Origin: Mangrovivirga halotolerans
GTDB taxonomy: Bacteria; Bacteroidota; Bacteroidia; Cytophagales; Cyclobacteriaceae
DNA length: 64,000 nt
Reading direction: 5' to 3'
Assembly: GCF_026241165.1 (NCBI RefSeq)
Contig: NZ_JAPFQN010000004.1
Span: 247,682-311,681 of the forward strand
Shown: in pieces, positions 45,534-53,780 of the stretch
How the letters are laid out: each line of letters begins with the position of its first letter
Position numbering within the stretch: the stretch's first letter is position 1
Made by a program: the position numbers and the translations under genes
Notes under the pieces: model-generated
Databases searched by the model: none
The model's input: the letters and a program-made list of their open reading frames with translations, nothing else
Told to the model about the DNA's origin: nothing

Positions 45534-46550
45534 TTAATCATGTTTATGATGTTTCGAATACTTATAATGTTCTCTAATTAAATCCCTGCCAAAATCTCCA
45601 TTGAAGTCCCTCCAAACTGTATGGATATGATTGGCATTTGACTGTGTATTATCAAATTCTATCAAAAATGATTTACCTTGAATCCTGTAATAATGGCCTT
45701 CGCCAGATACAGTAGCTCCCGCCCAAGCAAATCTTACCTCATCCATTTCTTCCTTTTTGATATTCTCCATTCTTTTTTCAGCCTGAATAGCTGGGATGGT
45801 TGAAAGGTATTCATTTAGGAGAGTTAGGAAAACAAGTTGTTGATCGTGATTCATCTCTTCGAACTTAATTCCAACGGGGGCTAGCGGATCAACTTCAATT
45901 GAGTTTCCAGTCACAATATTAGAAAATGGTTTCTGCTTAAATATTGCCAGTTTTCTTTGTTCACCAGTGAATGAATTAATCAATTCTAGTCCTAAGTCCT
46001 CCTCTTTATCAAGGGTCCGCTCACCTTTTCGGGTACCTGAGGGAATAGTGGCAGGACTGGCTCCTATAAATCGTGGAGCAATTATAGTTTTACCGTTAAG
46101 TACAGTGAAATTAAGTGAAAGATGATGCCCTTCAAAAGACCAGGCCCAAAGACTATCGATTTCCGGATTTCCATAAAATGCTACGAAATACTTTCCAGGA
46201 TCTCTCTTTACAGAATCCCCTGTGATTTCCAGCAACACATTTTCTAACGCTATTATTTTTTTTGTCTTGAGATAACCTGTCTCTGAAAGAAAGGATTGGA
46301 GTAATTCATTCACTAACTCTTTTTGAGAGGTATTAATTTCATTTAATTGAATTCCTGGTCTTGGAAATCTTGAGCCTGGGATAAAATGCCAAAAAGTTCT
46401 TGACGTATCATCAAATGGAAGTTGTGCCTTATCCCTTTGATTTTGATTTAATGAATTCAAAAACTTAACTGCAGGATTATCATCTGAATGACTAAATAAC
46501 AGGATTAGTGAAACAGTCGTCAAGAGGGCTATTATAAATTTTTTTTTCAT
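45534..46550 (-). CDS. Secreted DUF3500 protein
   Basis: The 338-residue protein has a signal peptide (ALLTTVSLILLFSHSDD). The DUF3500 pattern includes WHFIPGSRFPRPGIQLNEI, the core WSFEGHHLSLNFTV, GTRKGERTLDKEEDLGLELI and near the end VWRDFNGDFGRDLIREHY. The family is found in many bacteria and its function is not assigned. It is the last of the hydrolase run. Confidence 0.92.
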   Translation of the reverse strand: MKKKFIIALLTTVSLILLFSHSDDNPAVKFLNSLNQNQRDKAQLPFDDTSRTFWHFIPGSRFPRPGIQLNEINTSQKELVNELLQSFLSETGYLKTKKIIALENVLLEITGDSVKRDPGKYFVAFYGNPEIDSLWAWSFEGHHLSLNFTVLNGKTIIAPRFIGASPATIPSGTRKGERTLDKEEDLGLELINSFTGEQRKLAIFKQKPFSNIVTGNSIEVDPLAPVGIKFEEMNHDQQLVFLTLLNEYLSTIPAIQAEKRMENIKKEEMDEVRFAWAGATVSGEGHYYRIQGKSFLIEFDNTQSNANHIHTVWRDFNGDFGRDLIREHYKYSKHHKHD

Positions 46551-46565
46551 AAATACTGTTTTAAT

Positions 46566-46615
46566 AGCCTCAACTGAAAAATAAAACGGTGAGCCGTAGC
46601 CTTTGTTGTAGGAGG
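46566..46615 (-). repeat. Right half of a family A attC-like site
   Basis: CCTCAACTGAAAAATAAAACGG, GTGAGCCGTAGCC and TTTGTTGTAGGAGGC match the right half of the family A sites at 56056 and 57983. The left half is missing, replaced by the 5' flank of the DUF3500 gene. Confidence 0.6.
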
Positions 46616-46648
46616 CAAGTTGTCTAGTTTACCATTTTTATTTCATTT

Positions 46649-46779
46649 TTATTCAGAAATATTTGGACTTTTTTTATCATCAGCACGTATTAGATGCCAG
46701 GTGTTTTTCCGGGATACAGTGTTCTCATCCTCATAGAGTAAATTGTCTTCTATCCAATTTGGAAAACCAGTGCCGACTT
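46649..46779 (-). pseudogene. Remnant of a truncated gene next to the half attC site
   Basis: The frame from an in-frame stop at about 46782 down to TAA at 46649 encodes 43 residues with no ATG (GFPNWIEDNLLYEDENTVSR, then NTWHLIRADDKKSPNISE). Composition is like a normal coding sequence, and the end lies next to the surviving right half of a family A site, as a cassette gene's end would. I do not recognise the family. Confidence 0.5.
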
Positions 46780-46826
46780 AATTGGGATGCTTTACAATAA
46801 AAAGGGGCTGAGCCAAATCCTGGTAT

Positions 46827-47363
46827 TTAATTTAGTAATCCTTTATTTATTAATCCCTCAAATTCATTTGATGAAATTTCAATATCCTTTAATGTCAATA
46901 AATACCTCATCTGAACTTTCTCTGATCCTGTGTAACAAGGAGCAACCATTTCTATATAATCTCCAATATTTAATTTAAGATCAAAATATCTAATTGACCA
47001 TCCACAAGTTGGATCTTTTATTGGATGTTCGATATTGATCCAATTTCCATCAATATCCTTTAATTGGCATATTAATTTAACATCAAAACAACTGATTTTT
47101 TCATTTAAAACTGAGTCACTCAAATTAATTAACTTCAGACTGACTCCCCTTACCGAATAATCATAATTCACATATTTATCAGGATTAACTAACAATTTTA
47201 ATCCAGTATGTTGAGTGATCGCCTTATTATCGTTTAGAACTTTCACAGGAAGTTCAATTGGAGATTTGAAATGAGTAAAAATAACGGGATCATTTAGACA
47301 TTCTGTTTGTTGTCCAAATGCACTGAAGTAAATAATACTCATTATAAAAATCAGTAGTTTCAT
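46827..47363 (-). CDS. Secreted hypothetical protein
   Basis: The 178-residue protein has a signal peptide (MKLLIFIMSIIYFSAFGQQ). The mature part is beta-rich with two Cys pairs (SCFDVKLICQ, TCGWSIRYFDLKLNIGDYIE). No family was recognised. It starts 28 bp after the stop of the lipoprotein at 47392-47967, and no repeat separates them, so the two may form a two-gene cassette. Confidence 0.75.
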   Translation of the reverse strand: MKLLIFIMSIIYFSAFGQQTECLNDPVIFTHFKSPIELPVKVLNDNKAITQHTGLKLLVNPDKYVNYDYSVRGVSLKLINLSDSVLNEKISCFDVKLICQLKDIDGNWINIEHPIKDPTCGWSIRYFDLKLNIGDYIEMVAPCYTGSEKVQMRYLLTLKDIEISSNEFEGLINKGLLN

Positions 47364-47391
47364 TTTATCCTGATTAAATGCTGTGTTCTGT

Positions 47392-47967
47392 TTAGTTTAT
47401 TCTGTTCCATGTAAATCCATTAGAATGATCTATAAATTGGATAATCCCTTGGTATGGAGCCTTTAATATTTTGATAATTCCAGCTTTATGGATATTGGTG
47501 TCCTTTTCCATTAGATAAACGTTATCGTAATTGATGCCATTGATTGTTACAGAACCCAATTCCTGAGCATTAGAATAAGTATTTGTATTTAACATCTCGT
47601 AAACATCTTGATGATCATTAATTGAAAAGGTAACTCTGTGATGGTCATGATAACCGTCTTCTATTGTATAGCCATATGTATTTTCTTTAGATGATTTAAA
47701 AAAGGCATAGTAATGACATTCTTCATTTGTAGTGGCAGGAAAGGAAGTTTTAATTGTATATGGTTCTGTGATACCTGAATCTACAATTCTGAATGTTATC
47801 GTATCTGAGCCATTTTCAAAGATTAAAGTATCATCAATCTGATAGGGTATGTATATTAAATTTTCTTTAGGAAATCCTTGACAATTTTCCTTTACACATG
47901 AATTAAGGAATAGGCTACAAAAGGATATAGTTGTAAGTATCAGTTTTGTGAATTTTTTGTTGTTCAT
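47392..47967 (-). CDS. Lipoprotein of unknown function (full-length relative of the 27210 remnant)
   Basis: The start is set at 47967 (MNNKKFTKLILTTISFCS), which gives a lipobox SLFLNSC; the frame extends 20 codons upstream without a better signal. The mature part of about 160 residues is beta-rich and ends with GIIQFIDHSNGFTWNRIN, matching the remnant at 27210-27437. No function can be assigned. A candidate attC-like site lies just upstream at 48000-48103. Confidence 0.78.
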   Translation of the reverse strand: MNNKKFTKLILTTISFCSLFLNSCVKENCQGFPKENLIYIPYQIDDTLIFENGSDTITFRIVDSGITEPYTIKTSFPATTNEECHYYAFFKSSKENTYGYTIEDGYHDHHRVTFSINDHQDVYEMLNTNTYSNAQELGSVTINGINYDNVYLMEKDTNIHKAGIIKILKAPYQGIIQFIDHSNGFTWNRIN

Positions 47968-47999
47968 GTTTTTTGTAATCAAGGCCATGTTAAATTGTA

Positions 48000-48103
48000 T
48001 GAGTATTGACAGGTTGCGTCCAGTCAAACTATTATGCAGTTTAAGCGAGCTATGACGTTAAATTTTAGCACTTTACCTTCCATTACTTATGCAAAAAGTT
48101 GTG
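48000..48103 (-). repeat. Possible degraded family C attC-like site
   Basis: TGTATGAGTATTGACAGG and CCTTCCATTACTTATGC roughly pair (TGTATGAG with ACTTATGCA) and resemble the outer arms of the family C sites at 60076 and 63879. A GTTGTGG end is present before the next gene's stop codon. The central part is diverged, so the call is tentative. Confidence 0.4.
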
Positions 48104-48109
48104 GTGTCG

Positions 48110-48448
48110 TTATTTTTTCTTTCCTATTAATAATATTGAGTCACTGTCTTCAAATTCTTTATATTCTTCAAGAACCAGGATTTCAAAAAAATCTCCAAAT
48201 ATTTTTCTTAAACTTTCATCTGTCTGGTAATTTATAAATAACCCGTTAAAAATTTTAAGAATTTCTACTTTCTCGTCTTTAGTGAGTGATTGGTTATTCT
48301 GTGAATATAAATCTGAATAGTTTAGAAAACTAAGTAAAACTAGGGCATATGGAAAGATATTAGCTTTAACATCTTGTATAAAAGGGGATAGAAATTTGTA
48401 GTTTTTCTTTATGTAAGTTTTCAAGTTATTATACTCGGTCGATAACAA
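48110..48448 (-). CDS. Hypothetical small protein
   Basis: The 112-residue protein has one likely membrane segment at about residues 31-48 (IFPYALVLLSFLNYSDLY). It then has a helical tail with SLRKIFGDFFEILVLEEYK and a basic end. No family was recognised. It is bounded on both sides by attC-like DNA, which makes it a single-gene cassette. Confidence 0.7.
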   Translation of the reverse strand: MLSTEYNNLKTYIKKNYKFLSPFIQDVKANIFPYALVLLSFLNYSDLYSQNNQSLTKDEKVEILKIFNGLFINYQTDESLRKIFGDFFEILVLEEYKEFEDSDSILLIGKKK

Positions 48449-48462
48449 CTCATGACTAATGT

Positions 48463-48590
48463 ACTACAATGTACCGTGTAAAGGTGAACGGGAAGCGAGC
48501 CAGGCCGCGTCGATCTTATCGTAAGTTAACTGAAAGGATCCTCCCGACAAACGACTATAAAGCAGTATGCCGCTTTTCTATTTGTTATAC
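48463..48590 (-). repeat. Family B attC-like site
   Basis: TACAATGTACCGTGTAAAGG pairs with GCCGCTTTTCTATTTGTTAT, giving outer arms of the family B type seen at 55184. The centre has GCGAGCCAGGCCGCGTCGAT. The site ends in GTTATAC. It follows the start of the gene at 48110-48448. Confidence 0.7.
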
Positions 48591-48706
48591 AAAGGTGTAT
48601 TTCAGGTGTCTTATGAAATGTTATCCCAATCAATATCTTTAAATAGCAGGGTAATTGATCACTAGTTTTTTTCATGTTGCTATTTAAGCTAATTACAGAT
48701 TACGGT
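48591..48706. other. Short interval between two attC-like sites, no convincing gene
   Basis: About 115 bp lie between two repeats. The minus strand has a weak ATG frame from about 48675 (MKKTSDQLPCYLKILIG) that runs into the adjacent repeat and stops inside it after about 48 codons. I do not count it as a gene; the interval may be a gene-less or decayed cassette. Confidence 0.45.
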
Positions 48707-48709
48707 CTC

Positions 48710-48810
48710 ATATAACCGTCAGCTAAGGGTTAATATGCTTTGATTTTTGATATAGCCCTGGGACCGGATGTAAGCGAAGCCGCCATAATTGTGGCTATGC
48801 ATTGTTAGAA
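48710..48810 (-). repeat. attC-like cassette site (singleton)
   Basis: TATAACCGTCAGCTAAGGG pairs imperfectly with GGCTATGCATTGTTAGAAG (TATAAC / GTTAGA and AGCTA / TAGC-type arms). The site ends in GTTAGAA just before the stop of the esterase gene. The central part is GCCCTGGGACCGG. Confidence 0.6.
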
Positions 48811-48815
48811 GCTTT

Positions 48816-49745
48816 TTAATGTTTGCTTTCTTGGTGGAGTAACTCATATATACCACGACCTAACGCAGCAGGAATACATGTTACATGGCTTTCATCTTTG
48901 AAAATAACCGTTTTAAGTTTCAGGGAGTTATAATTGCGTGAACGTAGTAATCCCTCAACTTTTTTGATATTATTTGAGGTTAATTCTTCCAATTCACCAG
49001 CACTTATAAAAACATCCGCATTCATATCGTTATATTTTTTTGCATATTCTGATTCATAATCATAAATGATGCCTTCCTTATAATGAATACTTGGGCTTCC
49101 AATCAGATACTTTGAAAATAAATCAGGGTTATTAAAAAGAGTATACAATCCAAACAAACCACCAAAAGAATAACCACAAAGCATTTTTTGGCTACCATCG
49201 ATTCGATAGTTTGATTCAATAAATGGCAAAAGTTCTGCTTCGATGAAATTTAAGAATAATTCGGCTCCACCAGTATTTACTTCTACATTGGGGACACCCG
49301 AGCTAATAATCCTTCTTTCTAAGTCAGCCTCAGTTATCGAGTCTTTGGCTGGAGTAAGATCTCTCGTGCGTCCTAAAACCCATTTTAGTAATGCCTCATT
49401 GCTTTTTCCACCATATCCAATCCCTACTATAATTACCTCAGGGATTAAGGAATGCGGTGTTATCAATATATCAGTAAAGCCTTTTACTATCGAATAGGTA
49501 CGGTAAGGGTCCAATAAAAAAATTACAGGATAATCACTATCCGTACTGTGATAGCTTTTAGGTAAAGAGACTAATAATTCATAATCCTGACCGACAATGT
49601 TCGAAGGTAAGGTTCTAATCTCAGTTCCCTCAAGGGTTACAGCGGGATAATTTTGATTGGATTTTCTATTCTGAGAAATTGCCTGAGTTGAGAAAATTCC
49701 AACTATGAGGAAGTTGATACATATATTTATTATCACAGTTTTCAT
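48816..49745 (-). CDS. Secreted esterase-like alpha/beta hydrolase
   Basis: The 309-residue protein has a signal peptide ending TQAISQ. It follows the esterase-D-like layout: PVIFLLDPYRTYSIV, the nucleophile elbow GYSFGG, an Asp-containing strand MNADVFISAGE, and the His in KDESHVTCIP. It may cleave acyl esters such as siderophore lactones or polysaccharide esters. It is a single gene framed by two attC-like sites. A related enzyme is at 24376-25524. Confidence 0.88.
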   Translation of the reverse strand: MKTVIINICINFLIVGIFSTQAISQNRKSNQNYPAVTLEGTEIRTLPSNIVGQDYELLVSLPKSYHSTDSDYPVIFLLDPYRTYSIVKGFTDILITPHSLIPEVIIVGIGYGGKSNEALLKWVLGRTRDLTPAKDSITEADLERRIISSGVPNVEVNTGGAELFLNFIEAELLPFIESNYRIDGSQKMLCGYSFGGLFGLYTLFNNPDLFSKYLIGSPSIHYKEGIIYDYESEYAKKYNDMNADVFISAGELEELTSNNIKKVEGLLRSRNYNSLKLKTVIFKDESHVTCIPAALGRGIYELLHQESKH

Positions 49746-49773
49746 AGTTTAAAATTTCATTGACTAAATAGCT

Positions 49774-49900
49774 TCTATCGTACCATATTAAGAGGGTGAG
49801 GTGAACGAGCAAGGTCGCGTCGACCTTAATGTAATTTAACGAAAAGTACTTACCCCGACAATAACCGTGAAGCAGCATACCGCTTTACACATTGTTAACT
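49774..49900 (-). repeat. Family B attC-like site, left arm diverged
   Basis: TATCGTACCATATTAAGAGG pairs weakly with AGCATACCGCTTTACACATT. The central stretch GAGCAAGGTCGCGTCGACC and the right arm ACACATTGTTAACTG follow family B. The site ends at GTTAACT (or GTTGGCT) just before the stop of the PdxH gene. Confidence 0.65.
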
Positions 49901-49915
49901 GTTGGCTTATAATTT

Positions 49916-50521
49916 TTATGGTTGGAGTTGTTTCAAAATCCATTTCTCATCCTTGAACTCAAAAAGTTTTCTGTCATGGAATCTTGATTTCCTGAATTCC
50001 ATAAACTCAATTCGCACAGGTTTGATTGAAAACCCACCCCAGTCTTTTGGCTTGTCAATTTTTTTGTTTTTGGTTACCCTTTCCAAAACCTTTTGTTCAA
50101 GTAGTTTAATAGTGCTGGTCTCTTTACCTTGCTCACAAATCATAGAAACTACCTTGGAATTAAAGTCTCGTGCGTGAAAATATTTTTCCGCAAGTTCTTC
50201 AGAGATTTTTGTTGCTATTCCCTGAACTCTAATTTGTCTCTCCGTTTCGGTCCACCAAAAGGTTAATGAAACCTTATTGTTTTTTTCTATTTCAATACCT
50301 TTCCGTGAATTTAATGGTCCAGTTATAATAAAGGACTCATCATGGATTTCTTTAAAGGATACATATCGTGCATTTGGAAAATCATCAATTCCAATTGTTG
50401 ATAAACAAACAGCTGTAGGGATTTGAACTTTTGTAAGATTTATTTCTTCTTCAAACCATTTTTTAAAAAGTGGTATTGGTTGTCTGATTTTATCCATATA
50501 GTTTTTCAGCTTGATACTCAC
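49916..50521 (-). CDS. pdxH: Pyridoxamine 5'-phosphate oxidase
   Basis: This 201-residue protein is of typical PdxH length. It shows PLPKKW-like PIPLFKKWFEEEINLTKVQ, NARYVSFKEIHDESFIITG, the FMN-binding LNSRKGIEIEKNNKVSL, FWWTETERQIRVQGI, WGGFSIKPVRIEFME and the C-terminal RFHDRKLFEFKDEKWI. It oxidises pyridoxine or pyridoxamine phosphate to PLP. The presence of a housekeeping-type enzyme as a lone cassette gene is notable; another copy could exist elsewhere in the genome. Confidence 0.9.
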   Translation of the reverse strand: MSIKLKNYMDKIRQPIPLFKKWFEEEINLTKVQIPTAVCLSTIGIDDFPNARYVSFKEIHDESFIITGPLNSRKGIEIEKNNKVSLTFWWTETERQIRVQGIATKISEELAEKYFHARDFNSKVVSMICEQGKETSTIKLLEQKVLERVTKNKKIDKPKDWGGFSIKPVRIEFMEFRKSRFHDRKLFEFKDEKWILKQLQP

Positions 50522-50574
50522 GATCTTAATAACCGGTGGTATTAATGCTTTTATTTTTTGTTAGTATTTGTGTT
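50522..50574. other. Short interval with possible degraded site
   Basis: TTAATAACCGGTGG and TTTTTTGTTAGTATTTG flank about 20 bp. The ending GTTAGTA suits the cassette pattern, but the pairing is too weak to call a site. Confidence 0.3.
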
Positions 50575-51564
50575 CTATCGAGCAATATAACCAGCTTGTA
50601 TTCCATTCTTTAAATCAAAACTGTCTCCCACAGACCCAACCACAGCATCGCTACGGCTCATATTCAACATTGTTCTTAGCATATACAGTGAATTAATGCC
50701 AGTGCAGTGAGCACCAATTATTTTAGAGACTCCAAATTCAAGCAGTTTGTCTGCTGTCCATTTCAAATGTTCATCTGATGCATTTACTAAATGAAAGCCT
50801 CCTATAGCGGCGAACACTTTTTCTTCATGAATATTTAATCTAACATGCTCGATAGTATTAATGATGCCTGCATGGCCACAACCTGAAATTAGAACAAACC
50901 CATCTTCTGTATCAATCACTAAAGATTGATCTTCGGGTATATTATCTTCTATCGTGCCATTGTCCGTTTTTATTTGAACGTTTCCACTCCAATTTCGCTC
51001 TTCATGAATTCGTTCTATTGGTCCTGTAATCCAAACTCCAGGGAATAATTCATGTTGATTTGAATATATAATAAACTCAACCCCATCAGCTTCCAACTCT
51101 TTTTTCATTGATAACATGTGATTTTCCCGATCCTCTCTGTGGCTAAATATGCCCATTCCAACATGGACTCTACTTAATGCTTTAGGATTAACTTTTTTTA
51201 ATTCCTTTCTAAGTGTAAGGAGTCCACCCGTATGATCTCTGTGATTATGGCTGAGAAAAACGTCCTCCACATCAGATAAATCAATGCCTAGCTCCTTTGC
51301 ATTTTTTAAAACTGTTTCAGGTTTACTTCCCGTATCAAATAATATTTTTTTTCTGTCTACTTCTACTAACGCGGAGTATCCCCATTCTCCTAAACCTCGA
51401 TTTGCCAGCATAGTTGACAAGGTTGTGATTTTCAATGAAGATACAGTAGTTCTTTTTTTATTAAAGGATGTTTGCTGAGTGAAATTTGATTTTTCCTGTT
51501 GGGCTTTTAAATAAAAAACACTAAAAATAAGTAATAAAAGTACAGTGAATTTAATTGGTTTCAT
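50575..51564 (-). CDS. Secreted metallo-beta-lactamase-fold hydrolase
   Basis: The 329-residue protein has a signal peptide (LLLIFSVFYLKAQQ). It has the MBL-fold metal motif SHNHRDHTGG, the further ligands in ISGCGHAGIINTIEH and GAHCTGI, and IDTEDGFVLISG. It resembles the archaeal-type subgroup that includes the ribofuranosylaminobenzene phosphate synthase-like proteins, but export makes that role unlikely. The substrate is unknown. It lies in the same direction as the PdxH gene, with a short interval between them. Confidence 0.88.
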   Translation of the reverse strand: MKPIKFTVLLLLIFSVFYLKAQQEKSNFTQQTSFNKKRTTVSSLKITTLSTMLANRGLGEWGYSALVEVDRKKILFDTGSKPETVLKNAKELGIDLSDVEDVFLSHNHRDHTGGLLTLRKELKKVNPKALSRVHVGMGIFSHREDRENHMLSMKKELEADGVEFIIYSNQHELFPGVWITGPIERIHEERNWSGNVQIKTDNGTIEDNIPEDQSLVIDTEDGFVLISGCGHAGIINTIEHVRLNIHEEKVFAAIGGFHLVNASDEHLKWTADKLLEFGVSKIIGAHCTGINSLYMLRTMLNMSRSDAVVGSVGDSFDLKNGIQAGYIAR

Positions 51565-51589
51565 GAGTGATATCTTTTTATAAATGCTC

Positions 51590-51719
51590 TAGCATTAATG
51601 ATTGAATTTTTGGTTGATTATCGTGCCGATTTCGCGTCCGATAAGACAGTGAAATCCAGCGAGAAGCTGGCGATTGGCCCGGTATTAATGCCGGCATAAC
51701 TTCGTATATCCTGTTGGCA
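51590..51719 (-). repeat. Family C attC-like site
   Basis: The core GATTATCGTGCCGATTTCGC and GTCCGATAAGACAGTGAAAT, then CCAGCGAGAAGC, match 60076-60209 and 63879-64000 almost base for base. The outer arms are more diverged (TTAATGATTGAATTTTTGGT). It ends in GTTGGCA near the stop of the next gene. Confidence 0.7.
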
Positions 51720-51730
51720 ACTCTTTCATA

Positions 51731-52102
51731 TTAATATCCAATATGTTCTTTAACTGCTATTTTATCCTTCGTACAGGTGAGTTCTGGCCTGTATCCTCCT
51801 TCAACATAATGTTCTGAACAAATTGTGTCGTTATTTGTGTATATACAAACTTTGAATAATCCTTCACCTTTGCAGTTAAAACCAAAAGATATTGACTTAT
51901 AATTTTGCAAATCCGCTGAAGTTATTGTTTCTGAATTTTCAATTGTCTGAAATTCAATTTTATTTATTCCTTCAGGATTAAGTACTTCAAGACTTACAAT
52001 TACATCAAAACTATCTCCTAATTCAAGTGTCGGATTATCTTTTGAACAGCTCACCAAAACTAACATGATATGAATTAAGAAAAGCGCTTTCAAATTGTTC
52101 AT
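51731..52102 (-). CDS. Lipoprotein of unknown function
   Basis: The start at 52102 (MNNLKALFLIHIMLVLVSC) gives a clean lipoprotein signal, and the frame extends 12 codons upstream into a family E hairpin. About 105 mature residues are beta-rich (IVSLEVLNPEGINKIEFQTI) and carry two Cys pairs (FNCKGEGLFKVCIYTNNDT and PELTCTKD). No family was recognised. It is single and lies between a family C and a family E site. Confidence 0.78.
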   Translation of the reverse strand: MNNLKALFLIHIMLVLVSCSKDNPTLELGDSFDVIVSLEVLNPEGINKIEFQTIENSETITSADLQNYKSISFGFNCKGEGLFKVCIYTNNDTICSEHYVEGGYRPELTCTKDKIAVKEHIGY

Positions 52103-52114
52103 TTGTTTAATCAT

Positions 52115-52320
52115 TGTCAACGATTGTATATACGCCACTCTGTGGCACTTATTACATATATATGAATCGTTGTTAATTTTGTTAATAAATCCTTTTCGCT
52201 GATCAAAATAGCCGTTTCCTCTTCAAATTCAAACTATTTTAATTATAAAAACCCGATGGTAAGCGTTTGTAACTAACTGTCATCGGGAGTTTTTATATCC
52301 GGTTACGTATGGATGTTTAG
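52115..52320 (-). repeat. Family E repeat, full hairpin
   Basis: AACGATTGTATATACGCCAC pairs with GTGGCACTTATTACATATAT and GAATCGTT (52119-52171) in an attC-like hairpin. The core TTCAAATTCAAAC, AAGCGTTTGTAACTAACTG and TATATCCGGTTACG continues to about 52315. It lacks the TTGCGCNAGTGGG tail. It is almost identical over its first 150 bp to the copy at 33358. Confidence 0.75.
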
Positions 52321-52418
52321 TAAAAAAGATAGTTGGGGATTGGAAATTGTATTAAATGTGAATTTGCTTTAAGGCACATGGGTATCTTTGTACCAGAAGG
52401 AGCCCGCAGAACCAACTA

Positions 52419-53675
52419 TTAATTTTCCAACTTCTCAAAATATTCATTCATTTTGTCCCAGATCGCATAGTATTCTAATTCCTTGGCTCGTTCATCATTA
52501 CCCCAATCAGTATTGATTATGATATATCTTCCGGTTTTTTTCTCTTTATCAAAAAACATCCATGTTCCTACTCCTGCATCTCCCCCGGTATGGCCTATAT
52601 ATCCCAAAGCACTATGACCTATGAAAATCGCCGGACTGTAATCCTCGTCATAGGGGTGATTGGGATTTCGTGATTCAAAGTTTTGCTCTTCTAATTGTTC
52701 GGTAAACAGTTCTTCGTAACTTTCTTTTTGAAGTAAGGTTCCATTACCGTTATAACCTTTAACTAATTCTGCCAGGTATTTTGCCATATCACTACTTGAT
52801 GAAATTAACATCCCATCCGGGTAGGTTATCGCAGTATAAAATGGTAAAACAGAATCGTCATTTCTATACAATCTTGAATGTTTGGTAATATCTACCTCTT
52901 TTAATGACCAACCACTTGAATTCATATCTAATGGTTTTAAAATATGTTCTTTAGTAAATATATCGAATCCCTGACCTGTGGCTTTTTCGATAACCAAAGC
53001 ACACAGTGTTGCTCCGATATTAGAGTAGTTGTATCGCTCGCCGGGTTTGAAGTCGATGAAATTTTCTTTTTGATAATATTTGCCTTCTGTATCCAGATAT
53101 TCTTTCAGATAGGTCTCCATTGGCATATCCTGGCTGGGAAGATTGAGTTTTTGATAGGGATAATCAGTATTTACATTTGTTAGGTCCTGGTTCTTTTCCA
53201 TGATCCAGGCCCTGTTCATATATTGGTCGGTATCATTAATGCCGGATGTATGGGTAGCCAAATGTCTTATGGTGATTACTTCATTTGGAAAATCAGGATT
53301 TACTACTTTAAATGGTAAATAATCCTGAATGGGGTCGTTAAGATTAAGTTTGCCCATTTCTTTGGCTTTCATTAGTGCAATACCGATCAACGTTTTAGAC
53401 ACCGAAGCAATATGCTGGATAGTATTTTCGGTATACTTTTCTTTAGTTTCCCGATTAGCAATACCAAAGCCTTTTGTGTACAATACACCGTATTGGTTTA
53501 CCATAGCCACGGCAAACCCATTTATTTGCCCGTTTTTCTGAATAGAATCTAATTCTGCTGTCAAAGAATCCAGTACAATTTGATTTTCACTTACAGGTTT
53601 ATCACTGGTTTTGCTTTCCTGGTTACAAGAAGAAAATGCAAGTCCAATAATTAATAGAATAGCTGATTTTTTCAT
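52419..53675 (-). CDS. Serine hydrolase, beta-lactamase/class C fold lipoprotein
   Basis: The 418-residue protein has a lipobox GLAFSSC. The beta-lactamase fold has the nucleophile motif SVSK (IASVSKTLIGIAL), YSN (RYNYSNIGAT) and HTGG (YIGHTGGDAG). It lacks the C-terminal extension of the homologue at 485-1840. It is probably a D-alanyl or peptide hydrolase, or an esterase, in the periplasm. It is a single gene between a family E repeat and a partial family D site. Confidence 0.9.
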   Translation of the reverse strand: MKKSAILLIIGLAFSSCNQESKTSDKPVSENQIVLDSLTAELDSIQKNGQINGFAVAMVNQYGVLYTKGFGIANRETKEKYTENTIQHIASVSKTLIGIALMKAKEMGKLNLNDPIQDYLPFKVVNPDFPNEVITIRHLATHTSGINDTDQYMNRAWIMEKNQDLTNVNTDYPYQKLNLPSQDMPMETYLKEYLDTEGKYYQKENFIDFKPGERYNYSNIGATLCALVIEKATGQGFDIFTKEHILKPLDMNSSGWSLKEVDITKHSRLYRNDDSVLPFYTAITYPDGMLISSSSDMAKYLAELVKGYNGNGTLLQKESYEELFTEQLEEQNFESRNPNHPYDEDYSPAIFIGHSALGYIGHTGGDAGVGTWMFFDKEKKTGRYIIINTDWGNDERAKELEYYAIWDKMNEYFEKLEN

Positions 53676-53737
53676 ATGGTTTTTTGATAGGGTTGAAGAG
53701 GTTGAATTTTGTTATGGATTTCTTTTGTAAATAAATT

Positions 53738-53776
53738 TAAAAGTAGGGATTATTCATGGAAGCATTTGTTAGCGCC
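53738..53776 (-). repeat. Right end of a family D attC-like site
   Basis: GGGATTATTCATGGAAGCATTTG plus the end GTTAGCGCC match the right part of the family D site at 60840-60911 (GGGATTATTCATGGAACACACTG). The left part is absent or drifted. It lies directly before the stop of the amidohydrolase. Confidence 0.6.
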
Positions 53777-53780
53777 TCTA

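Noticed and set aside
48034..48237. Plus-strand frame at the 48 kb boundary
   Set aside because: It overlaps a candidate site and the gene at 48110 on the other strand, and has no recognisable sequence.
49666..49878. 70-codon minus-strand frame overlapping the esterase start
   Set aside because: It is read through a family B repeat, overlaps a solid gene and shares only repeat-derived peptides with another frame.
52119..52171. Family E hairpin as a rho-independent terminator
   Set aside because: The stem is interrupted and AT-rich and lacks a T run; it lies next to gene starts on the minus strand as often as gene ends.
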